From Saprospiraceae bacterium (GTDB lineage: Bacteria; Bacteroidota; Bacteroidia; Chitinophagales; Saprospiraceae): a stretch of 64,000 nt of DNA. Location of the stretch: positions 1,054,001 to 1,118,000 of the forward strand of contig JAHBTU010000003.1 of assembly GCA_019638455.1 (NCBI GenBank). The letters run 5' to 3'. This document shows, piece by piece, positions 33,479 through 44,700 of this stretch. The number at the start of each line of letters is the position of its first letter. Position 1 is the first letter of the stretch. Below the pieces are notes generated by a model. That model was not told the origin of the DNA and searched no databases. It was given only the letters and a program-made list of their open reading frames with translations. Position numbers and translations under genes: made by a program.

Positions 33479-34150
33479 GGGTTTGAGGGTTTGAGGGTTT
33501 GAGGGTTTGAAGGTTTGAGGGTTTGAAGGTTTGAGGGTTTGAAGGTTTGAGGGTTTGAAGGTTTGAGGGTTTGAAGGTTTGAGGGTTTGAGGATTTGAGG
33601 GTTTGAAGGTTTGAGGGTTTGAAGGTTTGAGGATTTGAGGGTTTGAAGGTTTCTGGTTTGAGGGTTTGAAGGTTTGAAGGTTTGAGGGTTTGAGGGTTTG
33701 AAGGTTTGAGGGTTTGAAGGTTTGAGGGTTTGAAGGTTTGAGGGTTTGAGGATTTGAGGGTTTGAAGGTTTCTGGTTTGAGGGTTTGAGGGTTTGAAGGT
33801 TTGAGGGTTTGAAGGTTTGAGGGTTTGAAGGTTTGAGGGTTTGAAGGTTTGAGGGTTTGAGGGTTTGAAGGTTTGAGGGTTTGAAGGTTTGAGGGTTTGA
33901 AGGTTTGAGGGTTTGAGGGTTTGAGGGTTTGAAGGTTTGAAGGTTTGAGGGTTTGAGGGTTTGAGGGTTTGAGGGTTTGAGGGTTTGAGGGTTTGAGGGT
34001 TTGAAGGTTTGAGGGTTTGAAGGTTTGAGGGTTTGAGGGTTTGAGGGTTTGAAGGTTTGAAGGTTTCTGGTTTGAGGGTTTGAAGGTTTGAGGGTTTGAG
34101 GGTTTGAGGGTTTGAAGGTTTGAGGGTTTGAGGGTTTGAGGGTTTGAAGG
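33472..34150 (+). repeat. Telomere-like GGGTTTGA minisatellite, left arm
   Basis: About 85 tandem 8-bp units alternating GGGTTTGA and AGGTTTGA, with three TTTCTGG interruptions. Runs of at least four GGGTTTGA units (for example 33478-33510 and 33950-34010) meet the simple pattern for a G-quadruplex on the + strand: GGG separated by 5-nt loops. The array starts at the aminotransferase stop codon. The inverse arm is at 34457-35006. Confidence 0.97.
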
Positions 34151-34456
34151 CTTGTCCGGCTAAGCGGAGCGGACGGGGGGGTGAGATTGGACAGATGGTT
34201 GTTTTTGCCGAGAGTATCTACAAAACTGTGTCACCCCAATTGGGGCAATGAGAAAACACAGAGACACGGGGGCGCAGAGTTTTGGCTTTCAATAATTTAC
34301 GCTTCTTTGAGTGCAGTGTTTGCCGTCTAAAAAAACATATGGGAAGGTTTGACACGCTTTTCTGAAGTCTCTCTTTTTGCCAAGTGCATCTATCTTTGCC
34401 CGAAGCCAACCATCATCTGTCCAATCCCCCCCCCGTCCGCTCCGCTTGGCCGGACA
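34151..34456. repeat. Centre of the large inverted structure with inverted GC-rich motifs
   Basis: Bases 34151-34181 (CTTGTCCGGCTAAGCGGAGC, then GGACGGGG) are inverted at 34431-34457 with one mismatch. Just inside, ATTGGACAGATGGTTG (about 34186-34201) is inverted at about 34408-34425 with a 3-nt insertion. The remaining roughly 200 bp has no recognisable gene. It includes ACACAGAGACACGGGGGCGC, resembling a common interspersed Bacteroidota repeat. Confidence 0.85.
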
Positions 34457-35006
34457 AACCTTCAAACCCTCAAACCAGAAACCCTCAAACCCTCAAACCC
34501 TCAAACCCTCAAACCCTCAAACCCTCAAACCAGAAACCTTCAAACCTTCAAACCCTCAAACCCTCAAACCCTCAAACCAGAAACCTTCAAACCCTCAAAC
34601 CCTCAAACCCTCAAACCCTCAAACCTTCAAACCCTCAAACCTTCAAACCCTCAAACCTTCAAACCCTCAAACCCTCAAACCTTCAAACCCTCAAACCTTC
34701 AAACCCTCAAACCAGAAACCTTCAAACCTTCAAACCCTCAAACCCTCAAACCCTCAAACCTTCAAACCCTCAAACCTTCAAACCCTCAAACCTTCAAACC
34801 CTCAAACCCTCAAACCCTCAAACCTTCAAACCCTCAAACCTTCAAACCCTCAAACCAGAAACCTTCAAACCTTCAAACCCTCAAACCCTCAAACCCTCAA
34901 ACCTTCAAACCCTCAAACCTTCAAACCCTCAAACCCTCAAACCCTCAAACCCTCAAACCCTCAAACCCTCAAACCTTCAAACCCTCAAACCTTCAAACCT
35001 TCAAAC
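34457..35006 (-). repeat. Telomere-like minisatellite, right (inverted) arm
   Basis: About 69 units of CCTCAAAC and CTTCAAAC, the reverse complement of the left arm, with the same interruptions seen as CCAGAAACC. It stops 16 bp before the ATG of the enoyl-CoA hydratase. Three apparent plus-strand ORFs of repeating KPSNPQTL peptide run through it; they are repeat translation and are not annotated. Confidence 0.97.
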
Positions 35007-35022
35007 AACTCAAACCTAAACC

Positions 35023-35799
35023 ATGCAACACATCCTTTTTTCCGTAGAGAACGGAGTCGCCCGCATCGCCTTCAACCGCCCGCAAGTGTTCAATTCTATG
35101 AACCACGCCATGCGGCAAGAGATATTGGAGGCGCTGTCGGTTTGCGAACAAGACACAGCCATTCGCGCTGTTTACGTCACGGGCAATGGCAAAGCCTTTT
35201 GTGCAGGGGAGGATTTGCAAGAAGTGACCGACCCTAATGGCCCTTCCCTGACCGAAATCATATCCACTGGGTACAATCCCATCGTGCTGAAAATCAGAAA
35301 TATGGGGAAACCCGTCGTGGCGGCTGTGAACGGTGTGGCGGCGGGTGCGGGAGCCAATATCGCGCTGGCTTGCGATATTGTGGTGGCGACACAATCGGCT
35401 TCGTTCACACAGGCTTTTTCGAAGATTGGCCTCGTGCCCGATTCCGGCGGCACTTGGACGCTTCCGCGTCTGGTAGGGCTTCAAAGGGCTGCGGCGCTGA
35501 TGATGTTGTCCGACAAAATCGCAGCCTCCGATGCTGCCGCGTTCGGCATGATTTGGAAAGTATTCCCCGACGAGTCTTTTGTAGCGGACAGCTGGCGATT
35601 GGCCGAAACGCTGGCCCAGATGCCCACCAAAGGGCTTGCTTACACCAAACATTTGCTGAACCATACTTTTTCCAATGATTTCTCCGCCCAACTTGCTTTG
35701 GAGGACAAATTCCAAACCGCCGCAGGCGAGACGGAGGACTATCGAGAGGGCGTGGCAGCATTTTTGGAAAAAAGAAAACCTGTCTTCAAAGGTCGTTGA
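35023..35799 (+). CDS. Enoyl-CoA hydratase/isomerase family protein (PaaG-like)
   Basis: 258 residues with crotonase motifs: FNRPQVFNSMN, GKAFCAGEDLQEV (oxyanion-hole region), KPVVAAVNGVAAGAGANIALACDIV, and SKIGLVPDSGGTWTLPRLVG. The PDSGGT signature and overall pattern resemble PaaG-type isomerases of phenylacetate breakdown, but no other paa gene is nearby, so a general hydratase role is possible. Its promoter region is the tandem repeat. Its stop overlaps the next start by one base. Confidence 0.88.
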   Translation: MQHILFSVENGVARIAFNRPQVFNSMNHAMRQEILEALSVCEQDTAIRAVYVTGNGKAFCAGEDLQEVTDPNGPSLTEIISTGYNPIVLKIRNMGKPVVAAVNGVAAGAGANIALACDIVVATQSASFTQAFSKIGLVPDSGGTWTLPRLVGLQRAAALMMLSDKIAASDAAAFGMIWKVFPDESFVADSWRLAETLAQMPTKGLAYTKHLLNHTFSNDFSAQLALEDKFQTAAGETEDYREGVAAFLEKRKPVFKGR

Positions 35800-36626
35800 T
35801 GAGTTGGCACCACAAATTCCTCGTGTTTCCACCGGGCTATGCGGAAAGGAAAGGACAAGGCACCCGGGTTCTAGGTGTGCTATTGGTGTCGTTTGCACTG
35901 GCGATGCTCGTCAGCCCGTGGCTGCGATATGAGGTGGTATCGCTGTTTGAATATCCATTTCACTACAGGGAATACAAACAGTTTGGCATCCGCATCCCAC
36001 GCGGGTTCTCGGTGCATGGTATTGATGTGAGCCGTTACCAACAGCGCGTGGATTGGCGACGGGTCAAGAAAATGCAAGTGGGCGATATCCGCATCATGTT
36101 TGCTTTCATAAAGGCCACGGAGGGCGCGGGGCTAAAAGACCCTCACTTTGAGCAGAACTGGCAAAACGCCAAGGATGCGGGCATCATTCGGGGGGCTTAT
36201 CACTATTTTTTGCCCCACATCAGCCCAAGAGACCAAGCCAAACATTTTATGAAAACGGTGCGGCTGCGTTCGGGTGACTTGCCGCCAGTGGTGGATGTGG
36301 AGGAGACGCGCGGCATGAGCAAGGCACAGATACAGCGATACACCAAAACGTTTTTGGATTTGCTCGAAAAGCAGTACGCAGTGCGCCCGATTCTCTACAC
36401 CAACCGCGATTTCTACAAACGCCACTTCGCGGGGCACCCGGATTTCAAGGGCTATATCTTCTGGATTGCGCATTATCATGTGACCAATCTTGACATGCCT
36501 GGTGAGGAAGACTGGCATTTCTGGCAACACAGCGACCGGGGCAACGTGAGTGGCATCAACGAGCGAGTGGATTTCAATGTCTTCAACGGAGACAGTGCGC
36601 AGTTGCGCCGACTTTGCGTCCCGTGA
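35799..36626 (+). CDS. GH25 family lysozyme, membrane-anchored
   Basis: 275 residues from the ATG at 35799, which overlaps the upstream TGA by one base. A membrane helix (VLGVLLVSFALAMLVSPWL, about 25-45) is followed by a GH25 muramidase domain: HGIDVSRYQ with the first Asp, FIKATEGAG, GAYHYFLP and VVDVEETRG with the catalytic Asp/Glu pair, and DFNVFNG at the end. It cleaves peptidoglycan between MurNAc and GlcNAc. The one-base overlap with the hydratase implies cotranscription. Confidence 0.92.
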   Translation: MSWHHKFLVFPPGYAERKGQGTRVLGVLLVSFALAMLVSPWLRYEVVSLFEYPFHYREYKQFGIRIPRGFSVHGIDVSRYQQRVDWRRVKKMQVGDIRIMFAFIKATEGAGLKDPHFEQNWQNAKDAGIIRGAYHYFLPHISPRDQAKHFMKTVRLRSGDLPPVVDVEETRGMSKAQIQRYTKTFLDLLEKQYAVRPILYTNRDFYKRHFAGHPDFKGYIFWIAHYHVTNLDMPGEEDWHFWQHSDRGNVSGINERVDFNVFNGDSAQLRRLCVP

Positions 36627-37176
36627 GGGGCTATGGGCTGTCTCACAAGTTCAAATTTCGACAGAATTGACAAGATTTACAGGTTTTTTCCAAAAACAAA
36701 GGTGCTAATCCTGTCATCAACTATCACTTGTGAGACATCCTCAGCGCCAACGAAAAAAGCCCCGCTGGGTAGCGAGGCCATTTCGTTGTGGGGGGTAAAA
36801 ATCGGTTCAGGGTGCAGGGTTTGCGGGATTAAGGCTAAGAGGTCTGCGTTGTAAGTTAAATCGGTTTGAGAGTTAGGTCTGGGGCAGATATTTCTGCCGG
36901 TTTGCACATTGAAACGACGAGCGCAAAAAAAGTAACTGACCGACAGGGACATTTTGAATTTTATTTGCGAGCGGAGATGTTTTGTTTAACAAATGCAGAC
37001 GCTTCTCGCAAACCCAATCGCCAGTCGCGCGTGTCAAATTCCTCCCATGCAATGTACCTTCGCGCCCAATCAAACACAGTCTGTTCTGCTTAGCCGGGCG
37101 GGCCCGCCCGAACCGTTCGGACGGACAGGCAGTCGTAAATCGTAAATCGAACCAATCGTAAATCGAATACTCCTTG
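36627..37176. other. Intergenic region with a 97-bp inverted-repeat element
   Basis: No gene was identified. GTCTCACAAGT (36640-36650) is inverted as ACTTGTGAGAC (36726-36736) around sequence with GACAGAATTGACAAG and AATCCTGTC, a MITE-like or REP-like design. Near 37130-37167 the motif TCGTAAATCG is repeated three times just before the glycosyltransferase gene. GGGCGGGCCCGCCCG near 37100 is a GC-rich palindrome. Confidence 0.65.
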
Positions 37177-38772
37177 ATGCAAACGCTACTCCACCACTTG
37201 CGTGCTTGGCCCGACCGCTACCTGCTTCTTGTCATTCTCATTTTGTTTTTTCCGGCGCACCTCATCAATTTGGGCGTGGCTGCCTTCAACGGCGACGAGG
37301 CCATTCGGGCTTGGGTAGCGATGGAGATGGACTTTTCGGGCAATTATATCGCCACCACGATGCATGGCGCTCCTTACATCAATAAGCCGCCGTTGTTCAA
37401 CTGGATGATACTGGGCGTCACAAAATTGTTCGGAGGTTTTCACGAACTTCCCTCAAGGCTCGTGACCGTGTTTTTTCTCTGTGTTTTCGGCTACACGGTG
37501 TTTAGGATAGTGTGCAGACATTTTGAGACCGACTTCGCTTTGTTGGCTGCCATGACGACGATTACGAGCGGGCGTTTCCTGTTTTACGATTCCATGCTCG
37601 GCCTGATTGATACCACGTTCACCTGGGTTACTTATTTGCTCTTTATGAGTATATGGTATTTGGGAAAACGCGGTGAGTGGCTGCGGCTCTTTTTGGCTAG
37701 CTACTTTTTGATGGCTGTCGGTTTTTTGCTGAAAGCGTTCCCCGCCGTGGTGTTTCAAGGGTTGTCGTTGCTCGCGGGTTTGATATATTTTGGTCAATGG
37801 CGGCAGCTTTTCTCTTGGCGGCATTTCTTGGGCATAGCCGTAGCGGTGGCCATCATCGGCGCTTGGTTGGGCATTTACGTCCAATATCGCCCGTTGGAGG
37901 TGCTGATTCCAAACTTGGTGGAAGAATCGGTGAAGCGCACCGCCGTGGAACATTCGTTCAGCAACACGATTTACCACATCGCCAAATTCCCGTTCGACTC
38001 CATCTATCATTTTCTGCCTTACTCGTTGCTGCTTGTTTTTTGGCTTGACAAAAATTTTTGGAAGAGAATCCGCCAAAACGAGTTTGTGCTTTTCAACTTC
38101 CTGATTCTGGCCGTCAATCTCCCGGTTTATTGGACCTCCTCGCAAGTGATGGCGCGATACCTGCTCATGTTTATTCCCTTGTTCAATGTGATAGGATTGT
38201 ACCTGCTGACGCAGCATCGCGCCGAGAACACTTGGCGCTCCAAGGCCTTCTACTGGATGATGGGAAGCCTGCTTGCGCTTGGCCCGGTCGCTACGCTTGC
38301 CATGCCCTTTATCAAGGAGGTGAACTGGCTACAAGGCATCTGGCCGATGTCCATCGTGCTGACGCTGGCGCTGGCCTTGGTGGTGGTGATGTATTTTGTG
38401 GATAAGGCTCGATTTCTGTGGTGGTTCGTCATTGGGATGCTGGTCGTGCGCATTGGTTTCGACCTCATCATTCTTCCGGTGAGGCACCACGAGAACGACA
38501 CATCCATCGCCCGCCGGGATGCCATTCAGATGGCTGAAAAACACAGCAACCGGCGTTGGTATGTGTGGGCAGATTCCGAAACCCGCGAACCAGCCATGTT
38601 TTACGCCACCGAGCGGCTTGGATACATCATAGAGCGCACCGACGACATGAACATCCCCAATGCGCTCTATTTGGTGAATTTGCGCCAGTACCCCAATTTC
38701 GATGGCCGCTGCCTCGACACCTTGCGGACGGATTACAAAACCACGACGCTGCTTTTGATGGTCAGAGAGTAA
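37177..38772 (+). CDS. ArnT-like membrane glycosyltransferase (GT-C fold)
   Basis: 531 residues from the ATG at 37177 (a TTG one codon earlier is not needed). About 11-12 hydrophobic segments follow an early periplasmic loop with AAFNGDEAIRAWVAMEM (acidic catalytic loop) and HGAPYINKPPLFNWMILG, the layout of ArnT/PMT_2 enzymes. These use lipid-linked sugars to modify lipid A or proteins in the periplasm. The target here is unknown. The C-terminal soluble part (about 440-531) is small. Confidence 0.85.
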   Translation: MQTLLHHLRAWPDRYLLLVILILFFPAHLINLGVAAFNGDEAIRAWVAMEMDFSGNYIATTMHGAPYINKPPLFNWMILGVTKLFGGFHELPSRLVTVFFLCVFGYTVFRIVCRHFETDFALLAAMTTITSGRFLFYDSMLGLIDTTFTWVTYLLFMSIWYLGKRGEWLRLFLASYFLMAVGFLLKAFPAVVFQGLSLLAGLIYFGQWRQLFSWRHFLGIAVAVAIIGAWLGIYVQYRPLEVLIPNLVEESVKRTAVEHSFSNTIYHIAKFPFDSIYHFLPYSLLLVFWLDKNFWKRIRQNEFVLFNFLILAVNLPVYWTSSQVMARYLLMFIPLFNVIGLYLLTQHRAENTWRSKAFYWMMGSLLALGPVATLAMPFIKEVNWLQGIWPMSIVLTLALALVVVMYFVDKARFLWWFVIGMLVVRIGFDLIILPVRHHENDTSIARRDAIQMAEKHSNRRWYVWADSETREPAMFYATERLGYIIERTDDMNIPNALYLVNLRQYPNFDGRCLDTLRTDYKTTTLLLMVRE

Positions 38773-38776
38773 TCAT

Positions 38777-41700
38777 TCACCGCAGCAAAGTCACATCCCC
38801 CCATATCGCTTCTGGTTTGCCGTCGCAAATAATGTCAATGCGATAGACATACACATCGGAGGGGCCAGGCTTGCCAGCGATGGAGCCATCCCAAAAGACG
38901 TTGCCTCGATTTTCATACACTTTTTCGCCCCATCGGTCGTAAATCGTGAGGCTGCCAATGATTTCAAAGCCCTCATAAGGCGCCACGCGAAACACGTCGT
39001 TCACGCTGTCGCCGTTGGGCGTAAAAGCATTGGGGATGCGCAGGCGGCGGGCATCGCAGGGTGGGCCAAGCAACACCCGATACACAATCAATCCGCTGCA
39101 ACCATTGGCATCGGTGACGAGCAGTTGATATTCCACAAAGGTGCTGTCGGTCAGAATCGTGATGTTTTGGCAGTTGGGGCAATTCGGCACGTTGGGCCAC
39201 CAAGTGTAGGTGACGTAACCATCTGGGCCATTGAGCACAAGTGGCTGACCGATGATGCCCACGAGGGTGTCCGGGTCGGTCACGGGGGGGCGGGCAAACG
39301 CTGTCGCGTTGACGCAATACAGGCTGTCGCAACCATTGGCAGCGATGTATGTGCGACATACTCGACCACTCTGGGTGATGACGGTATCGAGCAAAAACAA
39401 CGTGTCGCCCACACAAAATGAAAAATCATCCTCCCTGAAAGCAGGCGGCAGCACGTCGAGTTGCTGGTAAATGATGCTGTCGCAGCCAGCGATATTTTGC
39501 AACACACTGGAATAAAGCCCGGGCACATCGGTCGTGTTGCCCAGTACCACCACGGGGTCGCCTTGGCAAGTGATGAGGCCAGGTAGCAAGGTGGTATCTG
39601 GCAGGGCTACGAACACGGTGGTGGCCACAGTCTGGGTGCAGGTGCTTGGGAAGGTCACGGTCACCGTGTAAGTGGTGGTGACAATGGGCGACACGGTGAT
39701 TTGCTGTTGGCTGGGGAGGCTTCCCGGCGACCATTGATAATCATTGCCCGGCGGTTGCGCGATCAGAATGGCGCTCTCTCCTTTGCAAATCGCCGGGTTG
39801 TTCACCATGATGGACGCGGGTGGCGTGCCGAAGGTGAATTCAAACTGGTGAAGCACCATGCAATCTCCCGATTTTTCCTCCAAAACAAGCGTGACGGGTT
39901 GGCCGGGTGGGGTAGAGGCGGGTGGCGTGTATTGCGTAGAGGAGCAAGTCGGGCAAGCGATGCCTGTCGCTGTAAGCCACTGATATTCAAAGCTGGGTTG
40001 TTCCGCTACCCCAATGTTGACGGTTTGAATGTCGCAGTATTCCTGCCGCTGGTATGTTAGGTTGATGTTGTTGAGCCGCAATGTCTGAGTGGCGCAAATA
40101 CAGTTTTCTTCGGCTGGCAAAACAAAAAGCAGACCGCACAACGTCGCGGGCTGAACGCCCAGCAATGCCGACAGGTCGAAACTGCCGCCCGGCAAAAGTA
40201 CCTGCTCGTTTTCAATGGTTTGCAGCAGCACGTCGCCTGCCGACAAGGTTCCGTCGCCATCCATGTCTTGCCAAATTTGGGCAGTGGCGCCGTTGGCTGG
40301 CACGTTGCCGATGTTGTTGATACCGATGTTAAGACTGATTTCGGTGCCGTTCACATTGGCGTTGACGCTGCCCAATTGCAGTTCGGGGCGTTGCAGACTT
40401 ATGCTCAGAGTAGCCTGCCCCGTCGCGGCGTATATCGCACAAGGTGCTCCCAATGTTGGGCAAAAAACTTCCGAGCGAAGCCTCGTTTGAACGAGCAATA
40501 CGGGGTCAATGCAGCCTGCCGTTGCGTCAAAAAAGGCATCGAATCGGAATTTTATGACTCCGGCTCCCGCGTTGGGGAAGGGCAAACGGAAGCCTTGTGC
40601 ATCTATGCCGGGTGGCCCTGTCGGAGCGCCGTCGAGCGGAAGGTAAGAGCCGGGCAAGTATGAAACACCCATTGGCAGCGACACATAGATGCTGTCTCCA
40701 TCGGTGGGCAAACCCAACGACACAATGGTCACCTCAAACGACTGCGAACCGCCACAAAAGGCTGTGCCACTGCCAATCGCTGAGAACTGGATAGCCACAT
40801 TGAGACCCGTGTTCACGCCGCTGATTTTCAAGGGTTCGCCGGGCTTGTTCAGCACATTGGTGGAGCGTCCGCATGGCTCCGTGCCGCGTGTGCCGTAAAT
40901 CACTTGCGTATTGGCCACGAAGCCACATTCCGCATAAGTTTTGAATCGAATCCGCAGGGTGTTCAGCGGGGCCTTGTCCACCCCGGGCAAGCCATTGGCG
41001 GCGATGGCTGCCACGATGGAGTCAATGGCCCATTGAAACAAATTGCCAGTCAAGTCGGTCGGGTCGGGAATGTTTTGATAGGCGCTTCCCGCTGGATAGG
41101 AAACCTGGCAGGAGCCCGGCACGATGAAAATGCCGGGCGGTAGTTTCACGGTAGCGAACGGGTCGTAGGCAAAACCCGTTTTGGCGTTGAAAATCTCAAA
41201 TTCAAAATAATCGGAACTATCACAAACGGCGATGAAATTCGGCTCTTTGAGCACGTTCAGTTCCAATTCGGGTTTTTCCAAACGCAGCTCCAGCCAATAG
41301 GTATCACGTCCGCAAGCGGTTTGCTCCAGCCCTGCGACGGGCGCACAGTCCCAGCCGAAAATGATGAGCAAGGTATCGGGGCCGCAGGAGCCATTCAAGC
41401 CTTGCAATCGGAAACCCTGCTGGCTGAACCCGCCGATGTTGCCTGTTTGAAAAATACCGTTTTGGATTGCGACTGGCTGATTTTGAGGGACTTGAATCAC
41501 TTCAAAGTTGGTGGCGTTGCCATTGGGCGACACTACTGCCACCCACGAATTGAAAGCAGTGGACACTACGTTGTTTTTCAAGGCAAAATTTAACTCAAAC
41601 GCTTTTGTATTGCCCACCAAGATGCTGTCCGGTGTTTCAAAACGCAAATCGGGTGCGTTGGAAAAAAATCCTATTTGGTTGGTGATGGAATCCGTGACGG

Positions 41701-44700
41701 AGGTATTCGACTCCAACGGAACATGGTACTCCAAGGTGATGTACTGACGCGACGAATCGGGCATATCGTACGAGCAATCGGGTTTGAAAGCGATATTGGT
41801 GCGCAGCATGAATCCCTCATCCACAGGCTCTTCGAAGGCTGGCGCAAAATCAATGGACAAGATGCCGGGCGATTGCTGGAATGGCAAGTCGAGATTGTTC
41901 CATCGTGCCACACTGTCCTGCAAAACGAGGTATTCCAATTTGACAGAAAGTGCTTCGAGGTCATCCGGCACGGTCTGCCAGTAATCGGAGATGCGAGCGA
42001 TGGGGCGCACCTCGTGCGTGAACATATTTTCGCGGGCGATGCGGAGCGTTTGGCGGAATCGCCGGGGTTCCAGCGAAGGCTCGCAAGGACGGATGGAATG
42101 CTGATTGGCCGAGCGCGTGATGTTTAGACCCGAGTACTGGAGTTTTTTGAAAGGCTGTTCATTGTAGGCATACACCTTTCCGCCGCCACTCAAAGCCGTG
42201 CGAAAGCCCACCAACGGCGGGTCGGGATGGTTGCTGGAGAGGGGGCGGTAGTTCAGGTCAATTTTGAAATCCGTATAAACAAAAAGCGAGTCGCCCAAGT
42301 CGAGAGTTCCTTTGGGCAAACAGCCCGCGTCGTGAAGGTTTTCCAAAGAAAAATAAAACCTGAATCGCTGCGTGGCAATTTCGTCAACCTTCGCGGGCGG
42401 CCATGTATTCACCTGATTCACAGAGAAAAAGTTTTCATCGTTGATGCTGACGAGGTCGCTCAGCGAGCAGGCGACCTGCGATCCATCGGCATATCGGATG
42501 CGGATGCTGTCTGCCAGAAAACGAAACCGATTAGAATTGCAAAAGGTGTTGGTGGCTGATTGGGTGAGGAACACGTCGTTGCCCTGCGTAATCATGTCGC
42601 TGCCGACCACCTCGTGCCAGATGGTGCGTGCAAAATGCACCAGCTCGCCTCCCGAGTCCACCGCGCCGCAGTATTCCACGCGCAAGGTATCGCCAGCCAA
42701 AAAGCGGTCGCGGCGCACCAATGGCGCATCAGGGTGCAACAGTGCGTTGCTATCGGCACGGCGGTCGTCATTATTGTCCTCAAATCCGTAGTTGAGCCGA
42801 TACACCTCGAATCGGCTGTTGAAACCCGGCAATGGAAACACGATGTCAAGGACGGTCGTATCACCTGCGCCCGGGTCGTCCTCTATGGGCAGGCAGCTAG
42901 TGTTCACCACCATGCGCAGGGAATCGCAGTCGCTGATGGCACAGGAAAAAGGCGTGTTGAGTTGAGGCGTCCAATAGGTGTGGGTGCTTAGCTGGAGGAA
43001 GCAAGCGATGGGGCAGTCGCTCGAATAAACGACCACCGTGCCATCGGCTGGCTCAAAATCTTTGAGGCAATTCATTGTGGTATCGCAGTCGTAGCGAAGG
43101 CAAAAGTCCATGTTGAGCGAATCGCTCGGCAGCGGCAGCGCCCAAGTCAAATGCACGGTGTACCCGCCATTGGCCGAAGGTTCAATCGTCGTGAAGTCGG
43201 GTGCGGCCCCGCCAAGCAGCGCAGGGCAGTTTTCATCGAACGAAAGCCCTTGCGACATATCGAACGTGACGTGCCAAAAGCCGTCGTCCTCTACGAGCCG
43301 CTTCGACACTGCCTGATAATTGAACACATAACTGTTGGCATCTTGAAGGCAAACGCCGGCCTTGAACCCGACAAACCCATTCACGGTGTATTCGCCGTCG
43401 GGTACAATTAGCAAAGTGTCGGACACAAAACCATTTTCAGGGCAAGGTTTGCGATAGAAGTACTCGACCTGCACGGTCGGCAACACCTGCTCGCACGAGG
43501 TCTCGCAAGTGAAAGCATCAAAGAGTAGCAAGACGGAGTCCTGCGCTGCCACCATGGGGAGCACCAGCGACGCATCGTTCGTCACCGACAGCCCACACAC
43601 ATCCAGCGTGTTGAACGAGGCAAGATTGGGCGCCAGCGGGGTCGAGATGCCGTTGTGCACCACGCGGAAAGAATTGTTGCCCATGCCCGCTTTGCTCTGG
43701 TTCATGTCTTGCACACGCAGCCGCACAAAGACATCCTTCGCCTCTGACTTTCCAATGTTGTTGATTTTCGCGCCGATTATAGCAGGCGTGTTGCCGCAGT
43801 GGTCCGTTGGTGCGTTCCAGATTTGCTCAAAAACCAGGTCCGGCACTTTTTTCGATTCCTTGATTTCGATATTGACCAACACGCTGTCGTAACGACACAC
43901 TTCCCCCTCGCACCCCCAACCCACGCGCAGCAAGGATGTGTTGAAAAACGGGGGTGTGCCGCAATCCGTGATGATGATTCTTTCGGCGAAACAAACGGTC
44001 TCGCCCACGTCGAGCCAATGGTCGCCATTGCCGACGGCGGCGAAAAAACTGCCATCGAAATCAGCGACCGAAAGTTCGGGCAGGTTGGTTTGGCTGGTCG
44101 CCCCCACGATGCTGAGTTCGATGCCCGGTTTGTGCGAATCCTCAAAATGCAGGTTGCCGATTTTGCCCAGTCGAGTGTTTCTCACACAAATTTTGCGCAA
44201 CAGGGTATCGCCTTTTTCGCCGCTCATCAACGGGTTTTCCACACTTTCTATCAAAATCAAACCTGTTTCCAGCGTAAAATTGGTGGTGGCAATCGAAGCA
44301 TTGCCCACCGACGATTGCACCGCGATGTTGGCAATGAACAGCTGCCCGGCATCCAACGCGGCGGCGGCGGCGCAGGTGGCCGTCAGGAGCAGCGACACCG
44401 TTCCCATTGCCCCCGGAGCAAGGCTCGGCAGCGCGAACACGGGTTGCTGAGGGTTGGTCACGTTCACTTGGGTGGCGCCATTGATGGTGCCGGGCAAATA
44501 AGCCACCCCAACGGGCAGCGTCAGATGAAGCGCCCCGTCGAGCATGGGGGCCGCGCCGGTGTTTTGCACCTGAACGAAAAACGTATCGGTGCCACAGACG
44601 AACAACGAGTCGCTTTTTTGATAACTGATGAGGATGTTCTGCGCGGCAATGGGGTGAAGGAGAAGGCAAAAAAGTGCCTTGCACAGGAAGCGAGTGACCA

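Noticed and set aside
34349-35237. Long + strand frames of repeating KPSNPQTL
   Set aside because: They are translations of the CCTCAAAC minisatellite with no start context or domain.
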